Below are positions 1 to 8,427 of a stretch of 64,000 nucleotides of DNA, in pieces. The notes below the pieces were generated by a model. It searched no databases and was not told the origin of the DNA. It saw nothing but the letters and a program-made list of their open reading frames with translations. The DNA is taken from contig NZ_LMUO01000015.1 of the NCBI RefSeq assembly GCF_009765905.1, positions 1,043,994 through 1,107,993 on the forward strand. Reading direction: 5' to 3'. Position numbers and translations under genes: made by a program. Origin of the DNA: Mucilaginibacter sp. L196 (GTDB lineage: Bacteria; Bacteroidota; Bacteroidia; Sphingobacteriales; Sphingobacteriaceae). The first letter of the stretch is position 1. Every line of letters starts with the position of its first letter.

Positions 1-42
1 TTTCAAGAGCCCCTGCGGTGACGAAAATTTATGTGTGTTGGT

Positions 43-112
43 GTCACCCTGAGGGCACTCGAAGGGTTGGCGCAGAGGCCCGCCCGCATACTTCGACTAC
101 GCTCAGCATGAC
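43..112. repeat. Palindromic intergenic repeat
   Basis: Two 22-base arms (43-64 and 91-112) form an imperfect inverted repeat with the shared pattern GTCA..CTGAG.....TCGAAG, separated by 26 bases. Neither strand around it carries a convincing gene. Such GTCA-CTGAG-TCGAAG palindromes are typical dispersed intergenic repeats of Bacteroidota; that it is dispersed in this genome is inference, since only this copy lies in the window. Confidence 0.6.
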
Positions 113-388
113 CCTTTTGGGATTTATCGAATACCTATATAAAAGAACAAAGCCCGATCCACCCAATTGGTCGAAGTTTAAACTTCGACCTAAAATATTT
201 TAAGCTTAATTTATATTTCTCGCAAGCAAGGATGCTTGATACATTATAAGTCTAAGTTACAATTCGTTAAACTTAAATCAGTAGATTTTATTATATTTCG
301 TGCCTCACTAATAATAATTCAGAGAATACGTTTATAACAAACAATTGGCAGGTAAAACAGATTAATACTTATAATTAACTAGATAAAA

Positions 389-514
389 ATGAAAAAACAT
401 TCATTTGAGGAATCTAAATTGCCACGCTGGCTAGTGACAATAATCGCATTTATCTTATTTTTTATTTTAGCCTTTCTTATGCTTTTTGCAGGCCTTCAAC
501 TTTACCACCGCTAA
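389..514 (+). CDS. Small single-pass membrane protein (41 aa)
   Basis: ATG at 389, stop TAA at 512-514. The 41-residue product has a charged N-terminus (MKKHSFEESKLPR), one hydrophobic segment at about residues 14-36 rich in Ile, Leu and Phe, and a short polar end (LYHR). The layout is that of a small inner-membrane protein. I do not recognise the family. A hairpin at 538-600 follows 23 bases after the stop and could be its terminator, which favours a real gene. The reading frame is short, so chance cannot be excluded. Confidence 0.55.
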   Translation: MKKHSFEESKLPRWLVTIIAFILFFILAFLMLFAGLQLYHR

Positions 515-537
515 ACCGGAGGCGTAGTTATATAGTT

Positions 538-603
538 AAATACCCGACCTACATAAGTTCGCAGCTTTATGAACTAAATTTTAGCCTTTGGTCGGTATTT
601 TAC
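538..603 (+). terminator. Hairpin, possible terminator
   Basis: Arms 538-549 (AAATACCCGACC) and 590-600 (GGTCGGTATTT) pair with one bulged C. An inner hairpin pairs 552-557 with 565-571. The T run after the stem is short (TTTT at 598-601). It lies just after the 41-aa ORF. It may instead be a structured RNA element. Confidence 0.35.
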
Positions 604-1076
604 CGCACCAAAAATGTTGAATGTTGTACTCGTTAATGCCCCATCGCAGACAATTTGCAGGCATAGTTTAATTCAATCGTATTTAAGATTGTTGATCAGT
701 TCTATAGCTATTTTGTAATGCGAAATCACCAATAACAATACCGTTCGCTAATAATAAATGTCCATCCAGAGATTTGGCAGGGCTTCCTGATGTAGCTATA
801 TCATTAATACAACTCTTGGATAGGTTTTACATAATCTTTTGATACGGAGATTAGTGTGCTGCTTATCGCGCTGGATAGTGGGGTGTTACTTTGCGTAGAT
901 TCAGACATAGTGATTAAGGTAAAGGATAATTATCAGGTTTATTTTATTATGTATCGAATATATAGATCTTACTTTGAATTTGGGGAGATATTTAAGTATT
1001 GGCCGATATTTTCATCACATAAACTCTGCGGGAACAGAAAGGACTCTGAAAAATAAAAAATCCCTTCTCGTTACAG
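604..1076. other. Gene-poor gap left of the IS element
   Basis: About 470 bases with no supported gene. A reading frame of 66 codons on the plus strand at 856-1056 has no recognisable domain and starts without context. On the minus strand, about 676-815, a stretch reads like protein (TSGSPAKSLDGHLLLANG) but is bounded by stops in frame, so at most it is a decayed remnant. Confidence 0.4.
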
Positions 1077-1093
1077 GAGGGCACTGAAAAAGT
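1077..1093. repeat. IS terminal inverted repeat, left
   Basis: Seventeen bases, GAGGGCACTGAAAAAGT, exactly complementary to 2780-2796. The match stops at both edges, which fixes the element boundary. Confidence 0.88.
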
Positions 1094-1120
1094 ACCTGTT
1101 TTAAAAGGGAGACTTTAAAG

Positions 1121-1158
1121 CGATCAAGTAAAACACGATTTTTACTTGATCGTTTTTT
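1121..1158 (+). terminator. Inward-facing hairpin terminator inside the IS
   Basis: A perfect 13-base stem (1121-1133 with 1140-1152) and a 6-base loop, followed by TTTTTT at 1153-1158 on the plus strand. It would stop transcription entering the IS from its left flank, that is, antisense to the transposase. It is less suited to ending the transposase transcript, because the minus-strand side lacks an immediate T run. Confidence 0.7.
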
Positions 1159-1240
1159 ATTAGTGAAGTGTTTTGTGAGGCTATTGTAGGCTGGCTCGGA
1201 GAGATGGAGAGCGTAGGTTTTAGCCTATTTTTTAGTCGAT

Positions 1241-2689
1241 TTACTGTTGAGAGATTAGTCTTTTAAGGTTAACCGTGAAAATTGCCAATGCTCCCTGCAT
1301 CTGCATGTTTTCAATCCCGTAAGCTATTGCCCGGTCATAACCATGAACATTTTTCAATTCGCTGTTTTTGGCTTCGATTTTATACCGGTGTTTGGCCTTT
1401 TCTTTAAAGAAAGCTGTATCCTGAAAGGTTTGCTGCTCCTGATGTACGGCCGATTTTATTTTTACCCCATAGGTTTTTGATTGGGCCCCCGGTTTGTAAC
1501 ATCCGTCCCTTAATGGACAGGTTTTGCATTTTTCAATGTCGAAATAGTAAGTGTACGACTGTTTTTTTCCAACGGTTTTCTTTCCCTGCCTCGCTTTTCG
1601 GATAGCCAGGTGGCCTGCTGGGCATACAAACATGTCAGCATCTTTGTTATAATCAAACTTGTCTTCATCCTTTCTAAAGCCCTGTGTTATTGTGGGTTTA
1701 AGCTTAGATACAACCTTGATATCCTGATTAGCTGTTAGTTTAAGATTTTCTTTGCCTGAATAAGCCGAGTCGCCGATGATCGTATCTACTTCAATGCCAT
1801 TGTTTTGGCTGATCTCCAAAAGTTTGGGAAGTTCCGGGCCATCGCCTTTTTCGCCCGAGGTCACCACAGCAGCGGTAATAATGCGTTCCTCGGTCATGGC
1901 CAGGTGGGTCTTGTAACCAAAGAATGAACTGTCTGCGGATTTATGGCCGGTCTTGGCATCCTTGTCTTTTGAGATCGTATAATGTTCTTCCGTATCTGTT
2001 ATTGTTTCTTTTAACAAGTTTAGTTTCTCCTTAACCGCAGGAATGGTGCTTAAGGTTTGGTCAGCTTCGATATGCTTTTCAAGTTCCCTGCAATAAGCCA
2101 GTTCTTTCGCCAGATCATCTGAATCATTCTTTTTCGGCATGAGGTCTTTCATTTCCTCATCTATGGCATAAACCGTTTTTCGAAGTAATTTTGAACGTTC
2201 CCTCAATACTTCAAGTGCCGAATAAGGGTTGGATCTGGACAGCGAATGGGTAGCATCAACAATAATGGACTTAGAGCGGATGATGCCTTTTTCAATAGCT
2301 ATAGAGACAGTTTTGCTGATCAGCAGGTTCAATAGGTCGGCATCCTTTAACCGCAGCTTTCGGAACTTTGTCAATGAACTGGGGTCGATCACGTCTTCTT
2401 CAGGCGACATCCCCAGGAAATACTTGAAAGACATGTCATATCTGGAACGCTCTACTACATCGACGTCCGAAACAGTATAGACCGTTTTCAATAGCAGGTA
2501 TTTGAACATCCGTACAGGACTTTCGGCTGTACGCCCGTTATTAGGGCAGTATTTGTTCAATAACTCATCGTAAATAAAAGTGAAATCGATCAGCTCGTTG
2601 ATCTTGCGCAGGAGATTATCTTTGGGAACGATCAAGTCATATAACCCCGAAAAAGCGCTGAATTGGAGCTGTTGCTGCTTAACTAACAT
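1241..2689 (-). CDS. IS1182-family transposase
   Basis: A 482-residue DDE transposase that moves the surrounding IS. The N-terminal part (about 1-110) resembles the DUF772 domain of IS5/IS1182 transposases. Likely catalytic residues are D145 (in IIVDATHS), D307 (in IIGDSAYSG) and E439 (in RYKIEAKNSELK). Between the second D and the E lies a cysteine cluster (C356, C388, C391, C397) typical of the DDE_Tnp_1_6 type. Length is normal and no frameshift is present. The start codon lies 107 bases inside the right terminal repeat, leaving room for a promoter within the element. Confidence 0.93.
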   Translation of the reverse strand: MLVKQQQLQFSAFSGLYDLIVPKDNLLRKINELIDFTFIYDELLNKYCPNNGRTAESPVRMFKYLLLKTVYTVSDVDVVERSRYDMSFKYFLGMSPEEDVIDPSSLTKFRKLRLKDADLLNLLISKTVSIAIEKGIIRSKSIIVDATHSLSRSNPYSALEVLRERSKLLRKTVYAIDEEMKDLMPKKNDSDDLAKELAYCRELEKHIEADQTLSTIPAVKEKLNLLKETITDTEEHYTISKDKDAKTGHKSADSSFFGYKTHLAMTEERIITAAVVTSGEKGDGPELPKLLEISQNNGIEVDTIIGDSAYSGKENLKLTANQDIKVVSKLKPTITQGFRKDEDKFDYNKDADMFVCPAGHLAIRKARQGKKTVGKKQSYTYYFDIEKCKTCPLRDGCYKPGAQSKTYGVKIKSAVHQEQQTFQDTAFFKEKAKHRYKIEAKNSELKNVHGYDRAIAYGIENMQMQGALAIFTVNLKRLISQQ

Positions 2690-2779
2690 CTGAAAGGCCT
2701 GCTGATTACTCTTTCAAGATACAAAAAAGGAGCAGAAAAACTTAGTTTCTCTGCTCCTTTTTATCCCTTTTTCTAATGG

Positions 2780-2796
2780 ACTTTTTCAGTGCCCTC
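2780..2796. repeat. IS terminal inverted repeat, right
   Basis: Seventeen bases, the exact reverse complement of 1077-1093. Immediately outside is TGATCAGGTTAAGGG; fourteen of those bases (GATCAGGTTAAGGG) recur at 7789-7802. Confidence 0.88.
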
Positions 2797-2831
2797 TGAT
2801 CAGGTTAAGGGCTTTTTAGTATAAAGCTCAG

Positions 2832-3596
2832 TTAATTTTTTTGTTGCAGATTGGATATTGACCGCTGCATTTGTGCCATCATGCTGGTAAGGCTTTCCAT
2901 TGTAGGCTCAGGAGCGGGTAGGGGCATTTGAGTTGATATATAGGCTTTGGCCTTCCAAATTTCTAAAACATCCTCACCGCTTATTTCATAAGGTTCATAT
3001 ACAGGGTTGTCTGATATTAGCTTCAGCTTTTTATCAGTCCTGAATTTGCTTCCCATGCGTTTATAAACCACGCCTTCGCTTTTTGATACAATAACATAGG
3101 TTTCGCCACTTTTTACATCACCCCAGTTTTCCATGTATTCGCCTATAATAATGGTGCCTGATACTAAGGGCAACATGGAGTCACCCTTTATTTCAAAAGC
3201 ACGATATGTACCTTGCTTAAACATTGGTAAATAAAACTTTGGTAGCTGCGCTACATATTCCGGATCGGCATAACCGTTCAAATATCCGGCGCTGGCTTTT
3301 AAAGGTACCAACTCAATATTTTCGTTATCATCTTTATCAACTGATATGCTTAAAATACGCAAATTACCTTTAGGCGCAGGTGCCCATTTCTCGTTTATGG
3401 TTTCTTTTATAAAGTCATCAATACTAATTTCAAAAAAAGATGCTATGGTTTTTAGCAATTCGTATTTGGGTTCAGCTCTTTCTTCCTCGTAGGCGCCTAC
3501 TAATGAACGTTTGATACCTACCTGATCTGCAAACTGTTGCTGTGTTAAACCCTTCTTTTTTCGAAGAAATTTAATATTTGACGAAATAATTGACAT
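2832..3596 (-). CDS. XRE/S24 LexA-like repressor
   Basis: An N-terminal Cro/C1-type helix-turn-helix (about residues 5-60) is joined to an S24 (LexA/CI/UmuD-like) peptidase domain. The frame is open upstream to 3638, but ATG at 3596 begins directly before the HTH and is the better start. In the longer numbering the self-cleavage pair is A117-G118 (KASAGYL), the serine is S154 (GDSMLP) and the lysine is K193 (VVYKRM), so autoproteolysis looks possible. The C-terminal tail (last 35 residues) is Met/Gln rich. It is divergent from the GIY-YIG-like gene at 3680, with a shared control region. Known members sense DNA damage or phage signals; the targets here are unknown. Confidence 0.85.
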   Translation of the reverse strand: MSIISSNIKFLRKKKGLTQQQFADQVGIKRSLVGAYEEERAEPKYELLKTIASFFEISIDDFIKETINEKWAPAPKGNLRILSISVDKDDNENIELVPLKASAGYLNGYADPEYVAQLPKFYLPMFKQGTYRAFEIKGDSMLPLVSGTIIIGEYMENWGDVKSGETYVIVSKSEGVVYKRMGSKFRTDKKLKLISDNPVYEPYEISGEDVLEIWKAKAYISTQMPLPAPEPTMESLTSMMAQMQRSISNLQQKN

Positions 3597-3619
3597 AAAA
3601 TTTGGAATTGCTAAATTTA

Positions 3620-3653
3620 TTAGTAATTTTATGCTCATAAAGTTAGTAATATT
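3620..3653. promoter_or_regulatory. Direct repeats, possible operator
   Basis: TTAGTAATTTT at 3620-3630 and TTAGTAATATT at 3643-3653 lie 23 bases apart (about two helical turns) in the short region between the repressor start and the divergent GIY-YIG-like gene. Placement suits a repressor operator, but no binding site is known for this protein. Confidence 0.3.
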
Positions 3654-3679
3654 TTTTCAAACACCAAATTTATTGTCAA

Positions 3680-4039
3680 ATGAAACGGTTTATTTATATT
3701 ATCACAGACAGAAACAGGAACAATTTACACGTAGGTTTAAGCTCGGATCTGGTTAAAACTTTAAAGTTTTACAGCGATATGCCTACCTTATTTTTCGATA
3801 CCGCGCAGCAACTTAACCGTTTGGTTTATTTTGAAGAAATCAACAGCGAAGAAATGGCGATGGAGAGATTTAAACAGGTAAGTACTTACACACGTCCTCA
3901 AAAAGAAAAAATGATCAGACCTGTTAACCCTGATTGGGTAGATCTGACCATTGGCTTGAATTTTGAAAGCAAGCTGCGTACGAGGCCGCAAATTCGTCCT
4001 TCAGTTGGTAATTTCAGGAGAGCAGTTACTTCGTTTTAA
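3680..4039 (+). CDS. GIY-YIG-like domain protein, degenerate
   Basis: A 119-residue protein. Residues 3-30 (RFIYIITDRNRNNLHVGLSSD) have the spacing of the GIY-YIG nuclease core, but the first motif reads FIYII and the second HVG rather than YIG, and the usual Arg after it is not evident. Residues 50-85 match the Tyr/Phe-rich EEINSEEMAMERFKQ region seen in small GIY-YIG proteins. The catalytic set therefore looks eroded, so it may bind DNA without cutting. The gene is divergent from an S24 repressor, which may control it. Its last 14 bases overlap the end of msrB on the other strand. Confidence 0.6.
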   Translation: MKRFIYIITDRNRNNLHVGLSSDLVKTLKFYSDMPTLFFDTAQQLNRLVYFEEINSEEMAMERFKQVSTYTRPQKEKMIRPVNPDWVDLTIGLNFESKLRTRPQIRPSVGNFRRAVTSF

Positions 4040-4520
4040 CAAATATAAGCGCACCTGAATTCATACAATAACGTTTACCACCGCGATCGGCAGGGCCGTC
4101 ATCAAAAACGTGGCCTAAATGTAAGCCGGTACTTTTTTCAATAACTTCATCACGGTCCATACCGTAGCTGTCGTCTTTTACAATTTCAATTTTGCTCATA
4201 TCGGCAGGTTTAACAAAACTTGGCCAGCCGGTTCCGCTCTCAAACTTATCCTCCGAAGTAAATAATACTTCGCCGGTAGCTGCGCTTTTATAAACGCCTT
4301 TTTGATGATTTTCATCATATGCATTGTGGAAAGGTGGTTCAGTACCGCGATTAACCATTATGTCATACTGGTTTGGGGTAAGTATAGCTTTCCATTGAGC
4401 AGGTGTTTTACTCATTTTTCTGTGCTGAAGAACTTTTGCGTTGTCCTGCGCATTAATATTCTGGCAACTGAATAGCGTTAGTATGCTTAATAGCATTACA
4501 GCTAAAATCGATTTTTTCAT
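4026..4520 (-). CDS. msrB: Peptide-methionine (R)-S-oxide reductase, lipoprotein
   Basis: Reduces methionine-R-sulfoxide in oxidised proteins. Residues 1-19 form an SPII signal with lipobox LFSC19, so the enzyme should be anchored in the cell envelope. The MsrB fold covers about 35-164: KFESGTGWPSF (92-102), GLHLGHVFDDGP (132-143) and the catalytic C152 in RYCMNSGALIF. The two CxxC zinc pairs of many MsrB proteins are missing (the first site reads YKSAATG), so this is the zinc-free form. Probable electron donor is an envelope thioredoxin-like system. Confidence 0.93.
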   Translation of the reverse strand: MKKSILAVMLLSILTLFSCQNINAQDNAKVLQHRKMSKTPAQWKAILTPNQYDIMVNRGTEPPFHNAYDENHQKGVYKSAATGEVLFTSEDKFESGTGWPSFVKPADMSKIEIVKDDSYGMDRDEVIEKSTGLHLGHVFDDGPADRGGKRYCMNSGALIFVKTK

Positions 4521-4700
4521 CTTTTATATTTTTTTATGTAGATATAACAAAAAGCGCATCTAATAATCATGTGCCTTCCATCTATATAAGATACGCTTAA
4601 ACACCCTTCGTGGTTTGTCAGTATAGCGTATAATGATTTATAGATATTATAACCTTAGTCGGGCGACTAGTTGTTTCCTTACACCATTAGTAGAAGTAAA

Positions 4701-5219
4701 TTATAAGTACTTATTTACAGGCGATAGAACAGAATCTATTACAAACATATCTGCGTTGCCTTGTTTGATATTGAATACTTTAATAACGCTCTCACAACCA
4801 CTTCCATCAAACAAAACAATATTCCGGTTAGCATTTATTTTTGCATTTAATTTAGTACCGGCAAGCGTGCGGAATGTAGCCTGACCGCCACCATCATGAA
4901 TGGCTTTTGCAATATCTTTGGCAGTTAGTTTTCCTGCTATGATATGAAAATCCAGAGTGCTTATTAATAAAGATTTATTAGAAGGCATCAATAAACTATC
5001 CATTTTGTTTGCCGAAAATTTATCAAAGGCCTCATTATCCGGAGCAAAAATAGTTACGGGTTGTCCATTGAATATATTTTTTAATCCGGCGGCGTTTACA
5101 ACCTTAATAAAAGTGGACAGGTCTTTCTTTGGAGCCGAAAGTAATGTGTCAGTATGGGTTTGCGCTTGTAAGCGCAAGCAGCCTGAAACTATAAATGTTA
5201 TTAAAACCAGCTTTCTCAT
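4701..5219 (-). CDS. Fasciclin (FAS1) domain secreted protein
   Basis: 172 residues with an N-terminal export signal (1-19, ending LQAQ). The rest is a single FAS1 domain with the conserved blocks VTIFAPDNEAFDKF (about 55-68), LDFHIIAGKLTAKDI (89-103) and the closing VIDSVLSPV. FAS1 domains mediate adhesion or matrix contact; the ligand is not known. It lies 26 bases downstream of the penicillin-binding protein gene on the same strand, so co-transcription is likely. Confidence 0.88.
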   Translation of the reverse strand: MRKLVLITFIVSGCLRLQAQTHTDTLLSAPKKDLSTFIKVVNAAGLKNIFNGQPVTIFAPDNEAFDKFSANKMDSLLMPSNKSLLISTLDFHIIAGKLTAKDIAKAIHDGGGQATFRTLAGTKLNAKINANRNIVLFDGSGCESVIKVFNIKQGNADMFVIDSVLSPVNKYL

Positions 5220-5245
5220 AATTGTGATACCACTAGTACGAAATT

Positions 5246-7564
5246 TTATTGCTGAGGGTTGTCTTTTGAATCATCAGGTGTCACAACTGCCGGTACACCT
5301 CCAGTTGTATCCACAGGCGCAGATGTACTATCAGTAGATGTTGTATCTGTAGAAATATGCGGCGATGGACAATTGTACTCTTTAGTTATTTTAACCCATG
5401 GCTTTGGATATGGCCCCCAGGTATAACCCGATTTAGGGTCGGCATATACCTTTTCCATAAACCGTGCGAAAATAGGTAAAGCAGTATGTGATCCTTCACC
5501 ATTTTCAGAAGTCGTGAAGTGTACACTTCTATCATCAGCGCCAACCCAAACACCGGTAACCAGGTCTTTGGTAATACCCATGTACCAACCATCAACATAG
5601 TGTGATGATGTGCCTGTTTTACCACCGATTTGGTTATCCTTCTTCCATAAACCCGGATACTCCCATAACGCTTGAGATGTACCTCCCGGTTCTTCCATAC
5701 CACCACGGAACATATAAAGCATCAGCCACGCTGTTTCTTCGCTCAATACCCTTTCACTATTTAAAGTGAATGTAGCCAATACATTCCCATCCTGATCGGT
5801 GATTTTAGTTACTAATAGTGGATCTATCTTCACTCCTTTGTTCAGGAAAGTACTGTAAGCACGTACCATCTCATAAACCGAAACATCATTTGACCCCAAT
5901 GAAACTGATGGCACAGATTTTAGCGGACTTTCAATACCTAACTTATGCGCGTATTGAACAATTTTATCCCAACCAACTTGTTGGGTTAACTGCGCAGTTA
6001 TTGAGTTTACTGATTTACCCATCGCCCATCGTAGTGACATTTCCTGATAACTAAATTTAAAGTCGGCATTGTTGGGTTGCCAAACCTGAGGCTTTCCGTC
6101 ATCCATATAATTAATGGTAACCGGCTTATCTGTAAACTTATCGCAAGGAGTAAAACCATTATCAATAGCAGTTACATATGCAAACGGCTTAAATGTTGAA
6201 CCCGCCTGGCGTTTAGCCTGATTTACGTGATCATAATTAAAGTACTTATAATCTATACCGCCAACCCAGTCCTTAATATAGCCGGTTGAAGGTTCAATCG
6301 TCATCATCCCGGTATTTAAAATACGCGCGTAATATTTTAACGAGTCGACGCTGGAAAAGGTCGTGTCTTTGTCGCCGTTCCATGTAAATACGGTCATCCG
6401 TTTTTTGGTGGTGAAGTATTTATTTATGGCAACAGTATCGCCTTTATATCTTTTCTGTAATAACTTGTAAATCGGTAAGCTTTGCTCGCCCTTCAATACA
6501 AAATCCTTAATCTCGTTGCCTGCAAAATCACGCCATGGGTTTTTCTTACCCCAAAGCTGATCAAAACGTTTTTGCAATACTTTCATTTTCTCAGCAACAG
6601 CTTCTTCAGCATATTGCTGCATTTTTGAATCAATAGTGGTGTATATTTTTAACCCATCAGAGTAAAGATCGTAACCGTTATCCTTGCACCATTTTTTTAA
6701 CCATTTTTCAACTGCTTCGCGTAGATATGAATCGCCCTGGCCTTCATCATCAACATAATTTAAATTGAGGTTTAATGGAAGATTAACGTTTGTGTCGTAT
6801 TCGGGTTTAGTCAGTTTGCCATACTTCTCCATTTGGCTCAATACAGTATTACGTCTTGCTAATGATTTATCCGGATTGTTAATCGGGTTATAAGTAGAAG
6901 TTGCTTTAAGCATACCTATAAGTGTTGCCGCTTCTGCAGGATTAACCTTATCCGGTGTTTTATCGAAATATTTTAAGGTGGCTGTTTTTATGCCGTAAGT
7001 ATTATTGCCAAAAGGTACCGTGTTCAGGTAAAGCTCAAGTATTTCCTGTTTGCTGTAAACATGTTCAATCTCGAGTGCAGTTAACCACTCTTTACATTTA
7101 TAAACAATGGTGTTTAGTAACGGCACATGCTTAATTAGTCCTTGTGATTTACGCTTACGTGTTTCGAACAGGTTTTTTGCAAGCTGCTGTGTTATTGTAC
7201 TACCACCGCGTTTATCGCCTTTTGCTGTTGAGAGCATACTTGTAAGAAACGAGTATAGATCGATACCATGATGGCTGTAAAATCTCACATCTTCTGTACA
7301 TATTAAAGCATTAATAAGATTAGGGGAGATGTCCTTAAAAAGTACCGGAGAGCGGTTCTCTTTATAATATTGCCCTATAAGTTTTCCATCGGCAGTGTAC
7401 AGTTGTGAACCAACAGACATGCTTGGGTTTTTTATGTCATTCATATCCGGCGAATAGCCAAATAACCAAAGGAAGTTAACCTCTATAGCGCAAAAGAATA
7501 TGATGATGAAATATATAAGTATCAGAAAATACCTGAGAAATCGGTTTTTTATACGATTGAACAT
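5246..7564 (-). CDS. Class A penicillin-binding protein (PBP1A-like)
   Basis: A bifunctional peptidoglycan glycosyltransferase/transpeptidase of 772 residues. One membrane anchor lies at about 10-35. The GT51 domain has E91 in EDVRFYSHHGID and the GGSTITQQLAKNL block (130-142). The transpeptidase domain shows S456-T-F-K459, the SVN motif at 518-520 and KTGT at 649-652. The C-terminus is a low-complexity Thr/Ser/Asp/Pro tail. All catalytic motifs are intact. It polymerises and cross-links the cell wall on the periplasmic side of the inner membrane, and is probably first in an operon with the fasciclin gene. Confidence 0.95.
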   Translation of the reverse strand: MFNRIKNRFLRYFLILIYFIIIFFCAIEVNFLWLFGYSPDMNDIKNPSMSVGSQLYTADGKLIGQYYKENRSPVLFKDISPNLINALICTEDVRFYSHHGIDLYSFLTSMLSTAKGDKRGGSTITQQLAKNLFETRKRKSQGLIKHVPLLNTIVYKCKEWLTALEIEHVYSKQEILELYLNTVPFGNNTYGIKTATLKYFDKTPDKVNPAEAATLIGMLKATSTYNPINNPDKSLARRNTVLSQMEKYGKLTKPEYDTNVNLPLNLNLNYVDDEGQGDSYLREAVEKWLKKWCKDNGYDLYSDGLKIYTTIDSKMQQYAEEAVAEKMKVLQKRFDQLWGKKNPWRDFAGNEIKDFVLKGEQSLPIYKLLQKRYKGDTVAINKYFTTKKRMTVFTWNGDKDTTFSSVDSLKYYARILNTGMMTIEPSTGYIKDWVGGIDYKYFNYDHVNQAKRQAGSTFKPFAYVTAIDNGFTPCDKFTDKPVTINYMDDGKPQVWQPNNADFKFSYQEMSLRWAMGKSVNSITAQLTQQVGWDKIVQYAHKLGIESPLKSVPSVSLGSNDVSVYEMVRAYSTFLNKGVKIDPLLVTKITDQDGNVLATFTLNSERVLSEETAWLMLYMFRGGMEEPGGTSQALWEYPGLWKKDNQIGGKTGTSSHYVDGWYMGITKDLVTGVWVGADDRSVHFTTSENGEGSHTALPIFARFMEKVYADPKSGYTWGPYPKPWVKITKEYNCPSPHISTDTTSTDSTSAPVDTTGGVPAVVTPDDSKDNPQQ

Positions 7565-7856
7565 TTACTAAGATGTAGTTTATGGCGTTAAATATAGCCA
7601 GCTTTGATGAAACATTAAGAACGCAATTATAGCAGGTAAATTTTACAGTCACAACTAAATTAGTTCGTACAATATTTATACAACTTGTATGTAACTTAAA
7701 AATTACCTTAAAATTGACTTGCTCTTACTAATGAACGTTGAAACACTGTATAGGTTTTAATTCTGTTTAATTGATGGAGCCTGTTGAGATCAGGTTAAGG
7801 GATAGGTTAAGACTGCGCTATCGCACTAAGAAGCTGTTTAAAAATGATAAAACTAT

Positions 7857-7963
7857 CGTCATTGCGAGGAACGAAGCAATCGCTACACTTTACAGAGGAA
7901 CTCTGTAGGTTCAATCTTACTAATCGCCGTGCTTAATGTAAAGATTGTTTCGCTCCAATGACG
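7857..7963. repeat. GTCATTGCGAGG-type palindromic repeat
   Basis: Arms at 7857-7881 (CGTCATTGCGAGGAACGAAG...) and 7943-7963 (GATTGTTTCGCTCCAATGACG) form an imperfect inverted repeat with about 60 bases between them. The motif CGTCATTGCGAGG...CGAAGCAATC is a widely seen dispersed bacterial repeat. It sits in the 426-base gap between the PBP start and the DUF983 gene end. In the rest of that gap I see only a second copy of GATCAGGTTAAGGG (7789-7802). Confidence 0.7.
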
Positions 7964-7990
7964 CTTTATTTTTGTGCTCGTATATAAGAA

Positions 7991-8425
7991 TTATGCCTGA
8001 TTATTTTCTTTGCTTTTCATCTCAACTCTTTTTGGATCGAAATGTACACCAGGTGTAAGCCAATATAACAAAACAACCCTTGAATACCTGAAATGGAAAG
8101 GTGATAACAAAATGGCCACTCCAAACAGCGCTCCCAAATACAACCACGGAGAATTGCTGCCGGTTAAAATGTGCAATCCCAAAGCCACGGTAACCATTTC
8201 GGCAACATTCATGGCATAACTTACAAACATGGCTACATAAAAATAACCGGGTTCAATCTCGAAGGTGAAACCACAATGCGGACAAGCCGTATTCATTTTT
8301 TGTGTCCCGAAACTGTACATGGCGCCCGAAAACATATTGCCGGTACGACATTTTGGGCATTTTGCATGTAACGCTGCCTGAAATTCTGATGGTATTTTAT
8401 GATCTTCCATTTGTAATGTATCCAT
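7991..8425 (-). CDS. DUF983 family protein
   Basis: 144 residues. Two CxxC pairs (C23/C26 in CPKCRTGNMF and C48/C51 in CPHCGF) form a zinc ribbon, followed by two hydrophobic segments (about 63-85 and 92-120) and a basic tail. This is the DUF983 layout; function unknown. The gene starts 2 bases after the AraC-type regulator ends, so the two form one transcript. Met6 is an alternative start. Confidence 0.85.
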   Translation of the reverse strand: MDTLQMEDHKIPSEFQAALHAKCPKCRTGNMFSGAMYSFGTQKMNTACPHCGFTFEIEPGYFYVAMFVSYAMNVAEMVTVALGLHILTGSNSPWLYLGALFGVAILLSPFHFRYSRVVLLYWLTPGVHFDPKRVEMKSKENNQA

Positions 8426-8427
8426 GG

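Larger units (their letters stand above)
1077..2796 (-). mobile_element. IS1182-family insertion sequence
   Basis: A 1,720-base element bounded by exact 17-base terminal inverted repeats (GAGGGCACTGAAAAAGT at 1077-1093 and its complement at 2780-2796). It holds one full-length transposase gene on the minus strand and a strong hairpin near its left end. I see no obvious target duplication: the left flank ends GTTACAG and the right flank begins TGATCAG. Family assignment rests on the transposase. With intact gene and ends it may still be mobile. Confidence 0.9.

Noticed and set aside
676..815. Protein-like text on the minus strand (possible pseudogene)
   Set aside because: Fewer than 50 codons between in-frame stops and no family recognised; too weak to call a pseudogene.
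856..1056. 66-codon plus-strand frame left of the IS
   Set aside because: No domain, no promoter or terminator context, and composition typical of chance frames in AT-rich DNA.
1070..2800. Target site duplication of the IS
   Set aside because: Flanks (GTTACAG and TGATCAG) share no convincing direct repeat.
3597..3638. Longer N-terminus of the S24 repressor
   Set aside because: The 14 extra residues precede the HTH, are not typical of the family and would run through the shared control region; ATG at 3596 is preferred.
4633..4884. 83-codon frame antisense to the fasciclin gene
   Set aside because: It is the complement of a clear coding frame and has no independent support.
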